From Microbulbifer okhotskensis (GTDB lineage Bacteria; Pseudomonadota; Gammaproteobacteria; Pseudomonadales; Cellvibrionaceae), in the NCBI RefSeq assembly GCF_023895975.1, contig NZ_JALBWM010000016.1:1-62342 (forward strand): a DNA stretch of 62,342 bases, written 5' to 3'. Numbering within the stretch: position 1 is the stretch's first letter; each line of letters opens with the position of its first letter. The notes beneath the pieces are model-generated. The model was given only the letters and a program-made list of their open reading frames with translations. It made no database searches and was not told where the DNA came from. The translations under genes were made by a program, and so were the position numbers. This document shows, in pieces, positions 18,147 through 28,349 of the stretch.

Positions 18147-19325
18147 ATGAAAAAAATTACACTTGCTGCCGCTATAGCGTTAATTGCTGGTGCTGGCCAA
18201 GCCGTAGCCGATAGTAACTACGGGGATCAGGTACAGCTTGGTGAGAACAACCATGCTGATGTTTATCAGATGGATGGATCTACTAATAACGCTGCTTATC
18301 AGTGGCAGGAAGGCAGTAATAACATTGCTACTTCCCTGCAGGAGTATGCTGATGGCAACTATATTGATCAAACTCAAGTTGGTAATCGTAACTACGCAAA
18401 TAGCGTTCAAAATGATCAGGTAGGTAGTGAATCCATTACCTACCAGAGTGGTGAGGGTAACAGTGGAACCGTCCACCAGTATGAAGGTTCTTATAACTCT
18501 AGCTATCTTGCCCAGATTGGCAGCGAGAATATGTTACATGTGGACCAATATTTTGGTTCAAATTTTAACTATGCAGATATGCTCCAGGACGGCAACGACA
18601 ACATGGGCGTGCTGCAGCAGCAAGGCGATGGCAACTACTTTGTAAGTACCCAGATGGGTGATGCCAACGGTGTATGGAACAGCACCTGGTATCCCTCTGT
18701 AGATGGTTTTGTTGGTGGTCAGGTCGGTGATTTTAACGTTGGTACCGTCTACCAGTCTGGTTCCGCAAACACCGCCAACTTGATGCAAAATGGTGACTTC
18801 AACTTACTGGATCTTGCTCAATCAGGTGTAGATAATACTGCAACCATTTTGCAGGAAGGTGCTGGTAACACTGGAGTGGGTTATCAGTCAGGTGCTAATA
18901 ACCTTGCCAATATTAGCCAAAACCAGACCAACAATTACGGTCTCATGGAGCAGGTCGGTAACGACAATACTGCCAATCTGGTGCAAACCGGTGATTCCAA
19001 TACCACTGACTTTGCACAGTATGGTGATGCTAATTTGGTGAATATCGATCAAACGGGTAACAGTAACTATACCTTTGGTTACAGTGCTGGTGTTTCAAAC
19101 ACTGTAGATATTGATCAGGCTGGTGATTTGAATCTGGCAGAAATCCACCAGGATTTCGGTGGAGACAATATGATTACTGTTGCTCAAACCGGTCTCGAGC
19201 ACACTGCTCATGTAGGGCAGGCTGGCTACGATAATATGGCAACGGTTAGCCAGACCAGTGCTTTGAATATGGCGAGTATTGAGCAAGTTGGTAGCAATAA
19301 CTTGGCAACTATTTCTCAAAATTGA
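18147..19325 (+). CDS. csgA: CsgA-like major curlin, unusually long (392 aa)
   Basis: A clear signal peptide (MKKITLAAAIALIAGAGQAVA) is followed by some 16 to 18 imperfect curlin repeats, each with the Q-x-G-x-x-N-x-A-x-x-x-Q scheme, e.g. LMQNGDFNLLDLAQSGVDN and MEQVGNDNTANLVQTGDSN. E. coli CsgA has only five repeats in 151 aa. Repeats near residues 165-195 are interrupted by a Trp/Tyr-containing insert (GVWNSTWYPSVDGFVGG). The protein is expected to be exported through CsgG and to form amyloid fibres in the biofilm matrix. The ATG follows GAGGGAG. A strong terminator lies directly downstream. Confidence 0.9.
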   Translation: MKKITLAAAIALIAGAGQAVADSNYGDQVQLGENNHADVYQMDGSTNNAAYQWQEGSNNIATSLQEYADGNYIDQTQVGNRNYANSVQNDQVGSESITYQSGEGNSGTVHQYEGSYNSSYLAQIGSENMLHVDQYFGSNFNYADMLQDGNDNMGVLQQQGDGNYFVSTQMGDANGVWNSTWYPSVDGFVGGQVGDFNVGTVYQSGSANTANLMQNGDFNLLDLAQSGVDNTATILQEGAGNTGVGYQSGANNLANISQNQTNNYGLMEQVGNDNTANLVQTGDSNTTDFAQYGDANLVNIDQTGNSNYTFGYSAGVSNTVDIDQAGDLNLAEIHQDFGGDNMITVAQTGLEHTAHVGQAGYDNMATVSQTSALNMASIEQVGSNNLATISQN

Positions 19326-19348
19326 TACTAATAAATTTTTGGTAATGA

Positions 19349-19380
19349 GCAAAACCGCCCCTTTGGGGGCGATTTTGCTT
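19349..19380. terminator. Bidirectional terminator between csgA and holA
   Basis: GCAAAACCGCCCC pairs with GGGGCGATTTTGC (one mismatch) around TTTG. The A-rich and T-rich ends can serve both the rightward curli transcript and the leftward holA transcript. Confidence 0.85.
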
Positions 19381-19425
19381 TATGTGTAGCTGGATATTTT
19401 ATAGGTAGGGACAATTAAGAGAAGA

Positions 19426-20439
19426 TCAGATCGTGCGCTGGCCACAAAAATTAAGGGTAAGTTCCAGTAGCCCCGCCCATGGAGACTGGTGTGTTGCGCC
19501 TCCTTTGATAGAGATGTCGATTGCGCGTGCGCGAATCAGTAGGCTCTCAAGTTGGCTTTTATTTAATCGGTGTAAAGCTCTCTGAACCAAAGGCTGTCTT
19601 TTTTGTAACCTCACCAGTCTAGATAAGGGTTGACCTTGATCCAGTTTCTCCGCGATATCAATCAGTGTCCGAAGCTCTCGCGCTATAGCCCACAGTACAA
19701 TGGGAGGCTCAACACCCTCAACGCGCAGCCCATCTAAGGTTTTGATGGCTTTAGCAGCATCTGCTGCTAAAGATGTGTCTATCAGGTCGAAAACACTGTA
19801 ACGTGCGGAGCTGGTTACGCTGTGTTCCATCATTTCTGTAGTGATTTGCCCTGCAAGCTTGGAAAGCTTGAGTTTTTCTATTTCCTGGCTTGCAGCAAGC
19901 AAGTTTCCCTCCACGCGTTCTGCCAGGATCTGCACGGCATCAGGCTCAGCCGAGAGGCCGGCGGTTGCAAGGCGCTGATTAATCCAGCGGGGCATTTCTT
20001 GAGAGCTAACTGGCCATATTTGGGTCAGTATTCCTGACTGCTCCAAAGTCTTTACCCATTTACTATTAAGCTGGGATTTATCAAGTTTTGGCAGTACGAG
20101 TAGCAGCAATAGGTCTTGGTCGGCCAGAGCAGTAAACTCCTGTAAAGCCTTACTCCCCTTGTCGCCAGGTTTTCCACCGGGAACACGAACTTCAATCAGC
20201 TTTTTCTCAGAAAAAAGAGACATGTTTCCAGCGGAGGCCAGTAATGTACCCCAGTCAAAGTTGTGCTCAGCATGAATAAGTTCACGTTCGGTAAAGCCGT
20301 ATTTTTTAGCCGCGGAGCGAATTTGATCGCAGCACTCTTGCACCAAAAGGGGTTCATCACCGGAAACAATATAAATTGGTGATAGCCCCTTTTTCAGGCT
20401 TTGCTGTAATTGATTGGGATTAGTGCGCATTAAAGTCAA
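19426..20439 (-). CDS. holA: DNA polymerase III subunit delta
   Basis: The 337-aa product matches HolA, the clamp-loader delta subunit that opens the beta clamp. Typical segments are the N-terminal PIYIVSGDEPLLVQECCDQIR near residues 21-41, LILVLPKLDKSQ-type strand near residue 115, and SVFDLIDTSLAADAAKAIKTL in the third domain. The length is close to E. coli HolA (343 aa). It lies six bases after lptE on the same strand, as in E. coli, so leuS-lptE-holA form an operon-like block. The nadD gene that follows holA in enterics is missing here; the curli cluster takes its place. Confidence 0.95.
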   Translation of the reverse strand: MTLMRTNPNQLQQSLKKGLSPIYIVSGDEPLLVQECCDQIRSAAKKYGFTERELIHAEHNFDWGTLLASAGNMSLFSEKKLIEVRVPGGKPGDKGSKALQEFTALADQDLLLLLVLPKLDKSQLNSKWVKTLEQSGILTQIWPVSSQEMPRWINQRLATAGLSAEPDAVQILAERVEGNLLAASQEIEKLKLSKLAGQITTEMMEHSVTSSARYSVFDLIDTSLAADAAKAIKTLDGLRVEGVEPPIVLWAIARELRTLIDIAEKLDQGQPLSRLVRLQKRQPLVQRALHRLNKSQLESLLIRARAIDISIKGGATHQSPWAGLLELTLNFCGQRTI

Positions 20440-20444
20440 TAAAC

Positions 20445-20969
20445 CTAGTAACTTTTATCTTCCAGTGGTGCATTTACGTCAATGCGGCGAAGGCGGTCAA
20501 TAATACGGCCGATGAGTTCTCGGCGCATTTCTGCTCGCAGTGTATTTTCCTCTTCACTTTTACTAACAATTTCAGAGATATCCCACTCTAAAGTACGGTA
20601 TACATCGGCCTGGGCTTTATTGAGAAGTACTTCTCCCGTTCCAGTACGCACACTATAAATTGCACCGGTGATAAGTTCATATTCAGAGGCTCTGCCTTCT
20701 GAGTCTACGGCCACCGTCAGTTTTCGTTCTATTTCCTGATGAATGATCAATACATAATCGGCACTCATCGGTGACTCGGCAATGGGTACGCCGGCAGTGT
20801 TGAGTAACCGGGTCATTTGGTCTGCAATGTCACTGCGAGGGTTTTCACTGGAGATATACAGGGTGCTGCCGGGAGGGAAATTCTTTGGCGCACCTCTTAG
20901 GTGCCAGCCACAACTTGCGACGGCTATCGCGAGAAGAAAAATAAAGGCTCGACTAGTGATTGTTCTCAT
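20445..20969 (-). CDS. lptE: LPS-assembly lipoprotein LptE
   Basis: The 174-aa product has a lipoprotein signal with Cys20 in AVASCGWHLRG, the standard LptE beginning, and a small alpha/beta domain (STLYISSENPRSDIADQM; YELITGAIYSVR). LptE plugs the LptD barrel that places LPS in the outer leaflet. The gene is between leuS and holA in the usual order. The 86-base gap to leuS holds an 8-bp hairpin (AGCAACCG at 21014-21021 with CGGTTGCT at 21035-21042) without a T-run on the coding strand. Confidence 0.93.
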   Translation of the reverse strand: MRTITSRAFIFLLAIAVASCGWHLRGAPKNFPPGSTLYISSENPRSDIADQMTRLLNTAGVPIAESPMSADYVLIIHQEIERKLTVAVDSEGRASEYELITGAIYSVRTGTGEVLLNKAQADVYRTLEWDISEIVSKSEEENTLRAEMRRELIGRIIDRLRRIDVNAPLEDKSY

Positions 20970-21055
20970 AAACTACCTTGCTTAATCGTGCCGGTCTTGG
21001 CGAGCCCGGCCATAGCAACCGAGAGCGGGGCTCCCGGTTGCTGCGTTGCGAGTTT

Positions 21056-23653
21056 TTACTTAGCGACTATATTTACCAGCTTGCCAGGAACGACTATGAC
21101 TTTGCGTACGGTGGCGTCACCGATAAATTTCTGCACGCTGTCATTCTCCAGAGCCAGTTTCTCCAGGCTTTCCTTATCGGCATCTGCTGGAGCATCCAAC
21201 TTTGCACGGACCTTGCCGTTGACTTGCACCACCAGGGTGATACTTGAGCGCACGAGTGCCTTTTCATTCACTTTGGGCCAGGGTGCATCAATCAGGCTGC
21301 TGGTATTACCCAAGACTTTCCACAGCTCGTGGCAAATATGCGGAGTAACGGGGGCCAACAGCAAAACCGTAGCCTGCAAAGCTTCTCGTTCAACCGCGAG
21401 GCCCTGTTCGCAATCGCGTTCTGCCAGTTTGCTCACTTCATTGAGGAGCTCCATAACTGCAGCGATGGCGGTATTAAATGTCTGGCGACGGCCGTAGTCA
21501 TCACCCACTTTCTGGATGGTCTCGTGGGCTTTGCGGCGCAGTTGCTGCTGCTTGTCATTGAGAGATTGCTGATCAATCTGCGCATCACTGGAGCCCGCGG
21601 CAACATGGGTGTGAACAGTTTTCCAGAGTTTGCGCAGGAATCGGCTGGCGCCTTCTACGCCGGCATCGTGCCATTCCAGAGTTTGTTCGGGCGGTGCGGC
21701 GAACATAGTGAACAGGCGCAAGGTGTCGGCACCGTACTGTTCAACCGCCGCATGGGGGTCTATGCCGTTGTTCTTCGACTTGGACATTTTCACCACGCCA
21801 CCAGCGGTAATTTCCTCACCGCTTTCACGCACAAAGGCCTTAATAGGCTTACCCTTGTCATCCCGCTCGACATCGACGTCGGCTGGGTTGAACCAGGTTT
21901 TGTGACCACTGTCGTCCTTGTAGTAAGACTCGGCCAAAACCATGCCCTGACACAGCAGTTGCTTAAAGGGTTCGTCGCTGTTGACCAGACCTTCATCACG
22001 CATCAGCTTGTGGAAGAAGCGAGCGTAGAGCAGGTGTAGAATCGCGTGCTCGATACCCCCTACATACTGGTCCACCGGTAGCCAGTAGTTGGCGCGGTCT
22101 GGGTCCAGCATCCCCTCCTCAAAATCTGGGCAAGTGTATCGGGCGTAGTACCAGCTGGACTCCATAAAAGTATCGAGGGTGTCGGTTTCCCGCTCTACGG
22201 GCGTACCGTTCAGTTCATCCTTACGCCACTCGGAATCGGCCTTAATAGGAGACTGGATGCCGTCGAGCTCTACATCTTCCGGTAACAAAATGGGCAGCTT
22301 CTCTGCCGGTACCGGAATCTCTCCGCCGTCAGCCAGATTGTACATGGGGATGGGCGCGCCCCAATAGCGCTGGCGGGAGACCCCCCAATCGCGCAGGCGG
22401 TAGTTGGTAGTCATTCGACCTTTGCCGGCAGCAAGCAGTGCGTCGGAGATCGCAGTAAAAGCGTCACTGAAATCCAGGCCGTCGAAATTGCCGGAATTCA
22501 CCAGCTTGCCTTTTTCGGTATAGGCCGCTTTATCCAGATCGATGGATTGGCCATCAATAGATTCGATGACTTGCATCATCGATAATTGGTATTTGTGGGC
22601 AAACTCCCAGTCGCGTTGATCGTGGGCCGGAACTGCCATTACGGCACCGGAACCGTAATCCATCAATACATAGTTCGCGATCCAGATGGGGATTTCTTTG
22701 CCTGTGAGGGGGTGAATAGCCTTCAGCCCGGTATCCATACCGCGTTTATCCATTGTCGCCATATCGGCTTCGGATAGGGACTGCTTTTTGCACTCGGCAA
22801 TGAAGGCTTTTAGCGCTGGATCGCATTCCGCCAGTTCCAGAGCAATAGGGTGCTCGGCCGCCAGGGACACATAGGTGACACCCATCAGAGTATCCGGGCG
22901 GGTGGTGTAGACGTCGAAGTGGTCCATGTCGGCGACGGTTTCGGGCAGCGCAAAGCTCAGCTCGACGCCGAGGCTCTTGCCAATCCAGTTGCGCTGCATG
23001 GTGCGCACTTGCTCTGGCCACTCGGGCAGTTTATCCAGGTCGGCCAGCAGTTCTTCCGCATAGTCGGTGATTTTGATAAACCACTGTGCCAGCTCACGGC
23101 GTTCTACGGTGGTGCCGCAACGCCAGCAGGCTCCGTCTTCCACCTGCTCATTAGCCAGCACGGTCTGATCGTGCGGGCACCAGTTCACTGCAGAGTTTTT
23201 CTTATAAACCAGACCTTTTTCGTACAGGCGAGTGAAAAACCATTGTTCCCACCGGTAGTAAGAGGGTTGGCAGGTAGCCAGTTCACGGGACCAGTCAAAG
23301 CCAAAGCCGAGGGCTTTCAGTTGACCTTTCATGTAATCGATATTGGCATAGGTCCACTTGGCTGGCGCGGTCTTGTTCTGGATTGCGGCGTTTTCTGCCG
23401 GCAGACCAAAAGCATCCCAGCCCATGGGGTGCAGCACGTTTTTACCCTGCATACGCTGGTAACGGGTGATTACATCGGTAATCGTGTAGTTGCGCACATG
23501 CCCCATGTGCAATTTGCCACTGGGGTAGGGGAACATGGATAGGCAGTAGAACTTTTCCCTGCCGGTATCTTCCTTAACCTCAAAGCTCTTCTGTGCCTCC
23601 CAGAATTCCTGGGCGGAAGCTTCGACTGCGGAGGGGTTGTACTGCTCTTCCAT
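21056..23653 (-). CDS. leuS: Leucyl-tRNA synthetase
   Basis: The 865-aa product is a full-length class I synthetase. The HIGH motif appears as [15 protein letters not shown] near residue 42-56 and the KMSKS motif as KMSKSKNNG near residue 625. The editing domain ([13 protein letters not shown], residues about 248-260) and the zinc-like CxxC insertions ([27 protein letters not shown]) are present. The length equals E. coli LeuS (860 aa). It is the first gene of the leuS-lptE-holA block. Confidence 0.97.
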   Translation of the reverse strand: MEEQYNPSAVEASAQEFWEAQKSFEVKEDTGREKFYCLSMFPYPSGKLHMGHVRNYTITDVITRYQRMQGKNVLHPMGWDAFGLPAENAAIQNKTAPAKWTYANIDYMKGQLKALGFGFDWSRELATCQPSYYRWEQWFFTRLYEKGLVYKKNSAVNWCPHDQTVLANEQVEDGACWRCGTTVERRELAQWFIKITDYAEELLADLDKLPEWPEQVRTMQRNWIGKSLGVELSFALPETVADMDHFDVYTTRPDTLMGVTYVSLAAEHPIALELAECDPALKAFIAECKKQSLSEADMATMDKRGMDTGLKAIHPLTGKEIPIWIANYVLMDYGSGAVMAVPAHDQRDWEFAHKYQLSMMQVIESIDGQSIDLDKAAYTEKGKLVNSGNFDGLDFSDAFTAISDALLAAGKGRMTTNYRLRDWGVSRQRYWGAPIPMYNLADGGEIPVPAEKLPILLPEDVELDGIQSPIKADSEWRKDELNGTPVERETDTLDTFMESSWYYARYTCPDFEEGMLDPDRANYWLPVDQYVGGIEHAILHLLYARFFHKLMRDEGLVNSDEPFKQLLCQGMVLAESYYKDDSGHKTWFNPADVDVERDDKGKPIKAFVRESGEEITAGGVVKMSKSKNNGIDPHAAVEQYGADTLRLFTMFAAPPEQTLEWHDAGVEGASRFLRKLWKTVHTHVAAGSSDAQIDQQSLNDKQQQLRRKAHETIQKVGDDYGRRQTFNTAIAAVMELLNEVSKLAERDCEQGLAVEREALQATVLLLAPVTPHICHELWKVLGNTSSLIDAPWPKVNEKALVRSSITLVVQVNGKVRAKLDAPADADKESLEKLALENDSVQKFIGDATVRKVIVVPGKLVNIVAK

Positions 23654-23813
23654 CGATTCGGGACCTATACTCTGTGATCAAAATTTGCGGGAAACTGTTC
23701 AGTGTTTTTCGGGAGCGATGAGTTAATGGCTATCGGAAATATTGATCGCGATCAAGTCTCGTCCCCGGTGCATCTTTTACGATGCGTAAACGCGGGATTA
23801 TAGGAGGGATACC

Positions 23814-24263
23814 GTGACGAAGGAACCAAAGTTGCCGCCTAAGGATGATCTGATCAACGAGTTTCGTGAAGACTTGGAGGATTTGGTCGAGGGTGAGCTG
23901 GCTGTAGAGAACCTTACCGCCAATAAAATGGCTTTTTTACGTGCTTGGTTAAAAGATGATTTACATCAAGCGGCTGACTACCTGCGGGGGCTGGGGGGCG
24001 AGTTACAGACCCTGGAAGAGCGCAGTGGTAGTTGGCTGTTGGATGCGGCTGATCCGACAGAAACCGCCTGGCCAAATTTGATGCTTTGTATCAAGGATGG
24101 CAAGCCTTGGGCTCTGGCTGGAGAGTCTGTTGGGGCGGATGAGGAGCTGCAGTGTCTCGGGTGTGGTTATCGTGCTATGCCTCCTGAGAATGCCCAGATA
24201 ACTCCCTGCCACCGTTGCGGCTATGGATGTTTTCGGCAGATTGAGGGTGGATTGGAGTATTGA
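23814..24263 (+). CDS. Zinc-ribbon protein of the DUF1451 (YbeL) family
   Basis: Translation starts at GTG 23814 behind AGGAGGG. The 149-aa product has a helical N-terminal half (FREDLEDLVEGELAVENLTANKMAFLRAWLKDDLHQAADYL) and a C-terminal zinc ribbon, CLGC..CHRC, near residues 119-137, as in E. coli YbeL, which is also next to leuS. The function is not known. Its stop overlaps the start of the next gene. Confidence 0.85.
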   Translation: MTKEPKLPPKDDLINEFREDLEDLVEGELAVENLTANKMAFLRAWLKDDLHQAADYLRGLGGELQTLEERSGSWLLDAADPTETAWPNLMLCIKDGKPWALAGESVGADEELQCLGCGYRAMPPENAQITPCHRCGYGCFRQIEGGLEY

Positions 24264-25042
24264 GTGCGCTCTACTCGGCCGCTGCAACCTTATTAATGCC
24301 CCCGACGGCTCCACTCTTGGGGCTGCTGATTGCATTCTTGTTGCGATTTTTACCTGCCGGGTCACTGCTGGAGAAGTGCTCACTGCCGCTGGCTATATTC
24401 TCATTTGGCGTACTTTGGGTAAGTGCGACTCCGGCTTTTTCTTTCTGGCTGGGCAATCGCTTGGGGAAGGTGTCAGATCAATTTCAATCCAGGCCTGAAG
24501 CAGTGGTTATCTTGGGGGCTGGGCGCTACCGGGATCGGGTTTCAGGTAATGAGAGGCTCTCTGCCTCAAGTCTTGAGCGGGTCATCGGGGCATCCGAAGA
24601 AGCACCGAAAGGGCTGCCGATACTGGTTTCTGGTGGTCGAGTACATGACGGAGAGCGGCTGACAGAATCTCAGATGATGGCCTCCTTGCTGGAAGATAAG
24701 TTCTCTACCCCGGTCACTTGGCGCGATGATTGCAGCCGTAATACTGCAGAGAATGCGGTGAACAGTGCTGAAATATTGCATAGAGCCAAGGTAAAATCAG
24801 TCCTGCTGGTTACCCATTGGTGGCATATGCCGAGAGCTGCTGAAGTCTTTTCCAAGGCTGGTCTACAGGTAGAGCCCCTGTCGGTAGGTAGTGCTGAAGA
24901 ATTGTTACCGCGAGCCCATCGCGGCATTGCGCGGTGGTTGCCGAATGCGGCCTCTCTGCTGCGTACCCAGGTTTACTGGCGGGAGGTGTTGGCAAGGGTT
25001 TGGTATCGCCGGAGTCCCCTGCCGCCAATTCGAAGTTGTTGA
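24260..25042 (+). CDS. YdcF/ElyC (DUF218) family membrane-anchored protein
   Basis: The 260-aa protein starts at TTG 24260, overlapping the preceding stop (TTGA). Two hydrophobic N-terminal segments (residues about 10-55) are followed by the DUF218 domain: AVVILGAGRY near residue 80, VSGGRV near residue 120, DDCSRNTAENA near residue 158, and the VLLVTHWWHMPRA motif. ElyC and SanA of this family affect envelope integrity at low temperature or under vancomycin stress. A role in the envelope is likely; the reaction is not established. Confidence 0.85.
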   Translation: MSALYSAAATLLMPPTAPLLGLLIAFLLRFLPAGSLLEKCSLPLAIFSFGVLWVSATPAFSFWLGNRLGKVSDQFQSRPEAVVILGAGRYRDRVSGNERLSASSLERVIGASEEAPKGLPILVSGGRVHDGERLTESQMMASLLEDKFSTPVTWRDDCSRNTAENAVNSAEILHRAKVKSVLLVTHWWHMPRAAEVFSKAGLQVEPLSVGSAEELLPRAHRGIARWLPNAASLLRTQVYWREVLARVWYRRSPLPPIRSC

Positions 25043-25203
25043 GGAACTTTTTCGAAAATGTGATCTCAGAGGCCTACAGAATATGAGGGATCAGGCGTCG
25101 CGCTGGATTATTTAGAGCTCTTGATTGCTAGTTGTACCGAGCTTAGGATGACTGGCGCCACAGGACATACCCATTGATTATTTTTTTATATGGAGTAGCA
25201 GCT

Positions 25204-25617
25204 GTGGACAAAAAACATAACAATAATCGAGATAACCTTATGATGAAGGGCATCCCACTTTCTTTCTCTCCGATACAGCTACACAATCGGTTGAACCGCG
25301 CAGTTTGGATCGGCTTCAAGCGTGTGGAGCAGGATGGTCGAACACTTGTATTTCTGTGTTCTGGTGTCGATAGTGGCGCCAAGCTCAGTAAGAATTTTGA
25401 GACCTTTGCGGGGCAGATAGTACGAGAGTTCGGTTTCGTCCCTGCAGAGGTGGAATTTATTGAGCTCCGTGAAAAAGCTGAGCAGTCTGACTGGTATCGC
25501 TGGCATGCCCAGTGGGTTGGCTCGGCGCCAATGGAGTGTCGCGGTGATTTGGTTACCAGTGAATCGAGCCGCCGCTACCTGGCTCAGGCGCTCGAAAGTA
25601 GTATGGCTGCTGCCTAG
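25204..25617 (+). CDS. Hypothetical protein, 137 aa
   Basis: GTG 25204 with GGAG eight bases upstream is taken as start; the open frame runs ten codons further up. I do not recognise the family. The protein is soluble, mixed alpha/beta, with a strand pair (RTLVFLCSGVDSG), a helix (LSKNFETFAGQIVREFGF) and a Trp-rich end (SDWYRWHAQWVGSAPMECRGD). It is convergent with the YfcH-like gene, ending 14 bases from it. Confidence 0.65.
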   Translation: MDKKHNNNRDNLMMKGIPLSFSPIQLHNRLNRAVWIGFKRVEQDGRTLVFLCSGVDSGAKLSKNFETFAGQIVREFGFVPAEVEFIELREKAEQSDWYRWHAQWVGSAPMECRGDLVTSESSRRYLAQALESSMAAA

Positions 25618-25631
25618 CGCAGCGATGTATA

Positions 25632-26549
25632 TCAGGCGCTAGCCCTAGTGGTGGCGCTGTCTCCTTTAAGTAAGTCTGCGAGTGCCTGTCCAAGTGTTGG
25701 AAATTGGAAGGTGTAGCCACTTTCCAATGCCGTGCAGGGCTCGACTCTGTCGCTGGCCAATAGCAATTCGTCGGCCATTTCTCCAAATAAAACTCTTAGA
25801 GCCCAGATGGGTGTTCGAAGTATTGCCGGTCGATGTAACTCTTTGGCGAGAAGTCGGGCAAAACTGTTGTTTGTAACAGGTTCGGGGGCGCTGGCATTGA
25901 AAGGGCGGCACAGCTGGTTATCAATGGCGTGTAATATTAGCCCTACTTCATCCTCTTCATGAATCCAGCTCATCCAATGTTCGCCCGAACCCATGGGCCC
26001 TCCGAGGCCGAAGCGAAATGGCGGTAGCATCTGCGGGAGAGCGCCACCGCGCATAGACAGTACTATGGCGGTGCGTATGATACCTACGCTGACACCTGCC
26101 TGCTGAAGTGGCAGAGTTGCCCCTTCCCAGTCCCGACAAAGCTGTGCTGCAAAACCTCCCCCCGGAGCGCTACTCTCTTTTAATAGTTCTCCACCACGAT
26201 CCCCGTAATAGCCGATGGCAGACCCTGATAAAAAATAACGGGGTTTATCCCGTTGGGCAAGGGTCCAGCGTACCAGCGTTTCAGTGGTGCCCAGGCGTGA
26301 GTTGCGAATCTCGGAGCGGCGCTTTTCGGTCCAGCGCTGGGAGATGGGTTCACCGGCCAGGTTGACAACAATATCTACCGGTTGCGTTACCTCACTCGGT
26401 TCGCGGCAGGCATCGGCGGATTCCCCGCAAAGAGCCCGGACTTTCTCCGGTTGCCGGGTTAGAACCGTAATGCTGTTACCTCGCTCCAGCCAGCGTTGGC
26501 AAAAGAGCCTACCTATAAGTCCGGTGCCACCGCTAATTAAGCAATGCAT
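25632..26549 (-). CDS. yfcH: TIGR01777 family epimerase-like protein (YfcH)
   Basis: The 305-aa product begins with a Rossmann motif (ISGGTGLIGR at residues 5-14) and contains the family segments VNLAGEPISQRWTEKRRSEI near residues 67-86 and SGSAIGYYGDRGG, where the Tyr belongs to the SDR active site. The C-terminal DUF1731 region (APEPVTNNSFARLLAKELHRPA) is complete. The family resembles NAD-dependent sugar epimerases but has no proven substrate. It is read leftward after lnt on the opposite side of a 130-base gap. Confidence 0.88.
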   Translation of the reverse strand: MHCLISGGTGLIGRLFCQRWLERGNSITVLTRQPEKVRALCGESADACREPSEVTQPVDIVVNLAGEPISQRWTEKRRSEIRNSRLGTTETLVRWTLAQRDKPRYFLSGSAIGYYGDRGGELLKESSAPGGGFAAQLCRDWEGATLPLQQAGVSVGIIRTAIVLSMRGGALPQMLPPFRFGLGGPMGSGEHWMSWIHEEDEVGLILHAIDNQLCRPFNASAPEPVTNNSFARLLAKELHRPAILRTPIWALRVLFGEMADELLLASDRVEPCTALESGYTFQFPTLGQALADLLKGDSATTRASA

Positions 26550-26679
26550 GGGGAATCACCTTGCCTTATATTCACTAGAAAATTGATTCAGCATAGCAGC
26601 CATATTTGACTGTCGCGGGCTCTCGGTAGTCGATCCCCCGTTTAGGCAGGGTTAGATAAGGGAGAGGGGTACCTCTCAC

Positions 26680-28245
26680 TCAGTCGGGCAGCTCTCCGGT
26701 TAGGGATCTGTTGGGCTTAGGCTCAGTTCTTTTACGCAAAAACAGAGCCAGAGCCAGCATGGGCAGTGCCAAGGCAAATACTAATGAGACACCTCCCAAC
26801 ATAAAAGGCGTTGCGCCAATCATTGCTCTGATGTCGCCGGTCATATTGGCCTGTTCAAACTGCGGCAGTTTCTCAACGATGTGGCCCTGAGGGTCAACGA
26901 TAGCGGTTATGCCAGTATTGGTACCCCTTACCAGAAAACGGCCGGTTTCGAGCGCGCGCATCTGTGCCATTTGCATATGTTGTAGGGGACCAATAGAGGC
27001 ACCAAACCAGGCATCGTTACTAATAGTAAGTAGAACCTGGGCTGACAGGGCTGTGTCGGCCACCAATTGAGGGTACACAATTTCATAGCAAATCAGTGGC
27101 GCCCAGCTGGCTCCGGCGGCAGTCAGTGGGGGCTGTTCATCGGGTCCAGAGCGAATAAATGATGTGGGGAGATCGAAGAACTCTATTGTGCCTCGAATCA
27201 GCTCTTCCAGTGGAACATACTCGCCAAAAGGAACCAGATGACGTTTGTGATACACACTGGGGCTCTGCCCAAATACCGCAGCGGAGTTGTGAATTTGTCT
27301 GCCCCCCTGTGCCGGGTCCCTAGTGTCATAAAGAATGCCGGTGATCAGGTCGATATCGGTATTCTCGGCATTGCGCTGCAGTGCCTGCATCAGGTTGGGC
27401 GCTTGGCCATAGAGCATAGGCAGGGCGGCTTCAGGCCAGATAATGACATCCACATCCTGATCGCTGAGTGATCGGGTCCCCTCCTGATAGCGATTGATGG
27501 TCTCGCCACGGAATTCGGGTAACCACTTCTTCTCCTGAGGGATATTTGCCTGCACCATCCCTACGCTGATGATGCCGCCTTTGGGGCTTGTCCAGTCGAT
27601 CTGGGAAAGGAGTGCGCCTATTGGCCAGGGTACCAGGGCGGCGACAATCAGGACGAGATGGCCGCGCTGTTTGATGGGTGCCAGACGGCCGCTGGCGGCC
27701 AGTGCCAACACGGCTGCGGTCAGGGCTAATAGCAAGCCTATTCCGTACACGCTGAACACGGGTGCCCAACCGGATAGCCAAGTGTCAGTATGGGCGTAGC
27801 CGGCGAAGAGCCAAGGAAACCCGGTAAATATCCAGCTGCGAAACCATTCGCTAATAAACCATATTGCAGCAAAGGCGAGGGCAAAGCTGAATCGGTTATC
27901 GGTAAACCGGCCGAGAAAGTAAAAAGGAGCCGCCAGCAATAGCGCCATTACGGCTACAAAACCGCCGGTTAGGGCCAGCCCCAAAGGTACTGATGAGTTG
28001 CCAAAATTCGTGATCGAAATGTAGACCCAGGATGCGCCGGTTGCGAAGAGCCCCACTCCGTAAAGGAAGGCCAGCCAGAGGGTGGTACGGCCTGGCAGTA
28101 GCTGATCTTTGGCGCTTGAGATGAGTACCCAGGCAAATATTGCCAGAGACAGAAGGCTACAAACCCAGTAATCAAACGGGGCAAAGGAGAGTGTCATAAG
28201 CCCACCAGCTCCAGCGCTGGCGAGCGGAGAAAATAATCTGCGCAT
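26680..28245 (-). CDS. lnt: Apolipoprotein N-acyltransferase
   Basis: The 521-aa inner-membrane protein has about seven transmembrane helices in its first 220 residues and a nitrilase-like periplasmic domain. The catalytic triad is visible as Glu in IIWPEAALP, Lys in YHKRHLVPFGEYVPLE and Cys in PLICYEIVYP. Lnt adds the third acyl chain to lipoproteins, needed for their export to the outer membrane. A last hydrophobic helix closes the protein. It follows corC by 104 bases on the same strand, in the miaB-phoH-ybeY-corC-lnt order of gammaproteobacteria. Confidence 0.95.
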   Translation of the reverse strand: MRRLFSPLASAGAGGLMTLSFAPFDYWVCSLLSLAIFAWVLISSAKDQLLPGRTTLWLAFLYGVGLFATGASWVYISITNFGNSSVPLGLALTGGFVAVMALLLAAPFYFLGRFTDNRFSFALAFAAIWFISEWFRSWIFTGFPWLFAGYAHTDTWLSGWAPVFSVYGIGLLLALTAAVLALAASGRLAPIKQRGHLVLIVAALVPWPIGALLSQIDWTSPKGGIISVGMVQANIPQEKKWLPEFRGETINRYQEGTRSLSDQDVDVIIWPEAALPMLYGQAPNLMQALQRNAENTDIDLITGILYDTRDPAQGGRQIHNSAAVFGQSPSVYHKRHLVPFGEYVPLEELIRGTIEFFDLPTSFIRSGPDEQPPLTAAGASWAPLICYEIVYPQLVADTALSAQVLLTISNDAWFGASIGPLQHMQMAQMRALETGRFLVRGTNTGITAIVDPQGHIVEKLPQFEQANMTGDIRAMIGATPFMLGGVSLVFALALPMLALALFLRKRTEPKPNRSLTGELPD

Positions 28246-28349
28246 AAAATTGCTAATCAGGACACCCCGGAATCACAGGGTATCTATGTGTTGAGACTTA
28301 CTGAGTCAAACTGGTTCGAAGTACCATAATTCAAAGAGCGGTACGGCTT

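Noticed and set aside
18180..18476. Minus-strand frames opposite csgA
   Set aside because: They arise from the repeat codons of the curlin gene and lack start signals.
22850..23542. A 230-codon plus-strand frame opposite leuS
   Set aside because: It is the shadow of the conserved leuS coding sequence.
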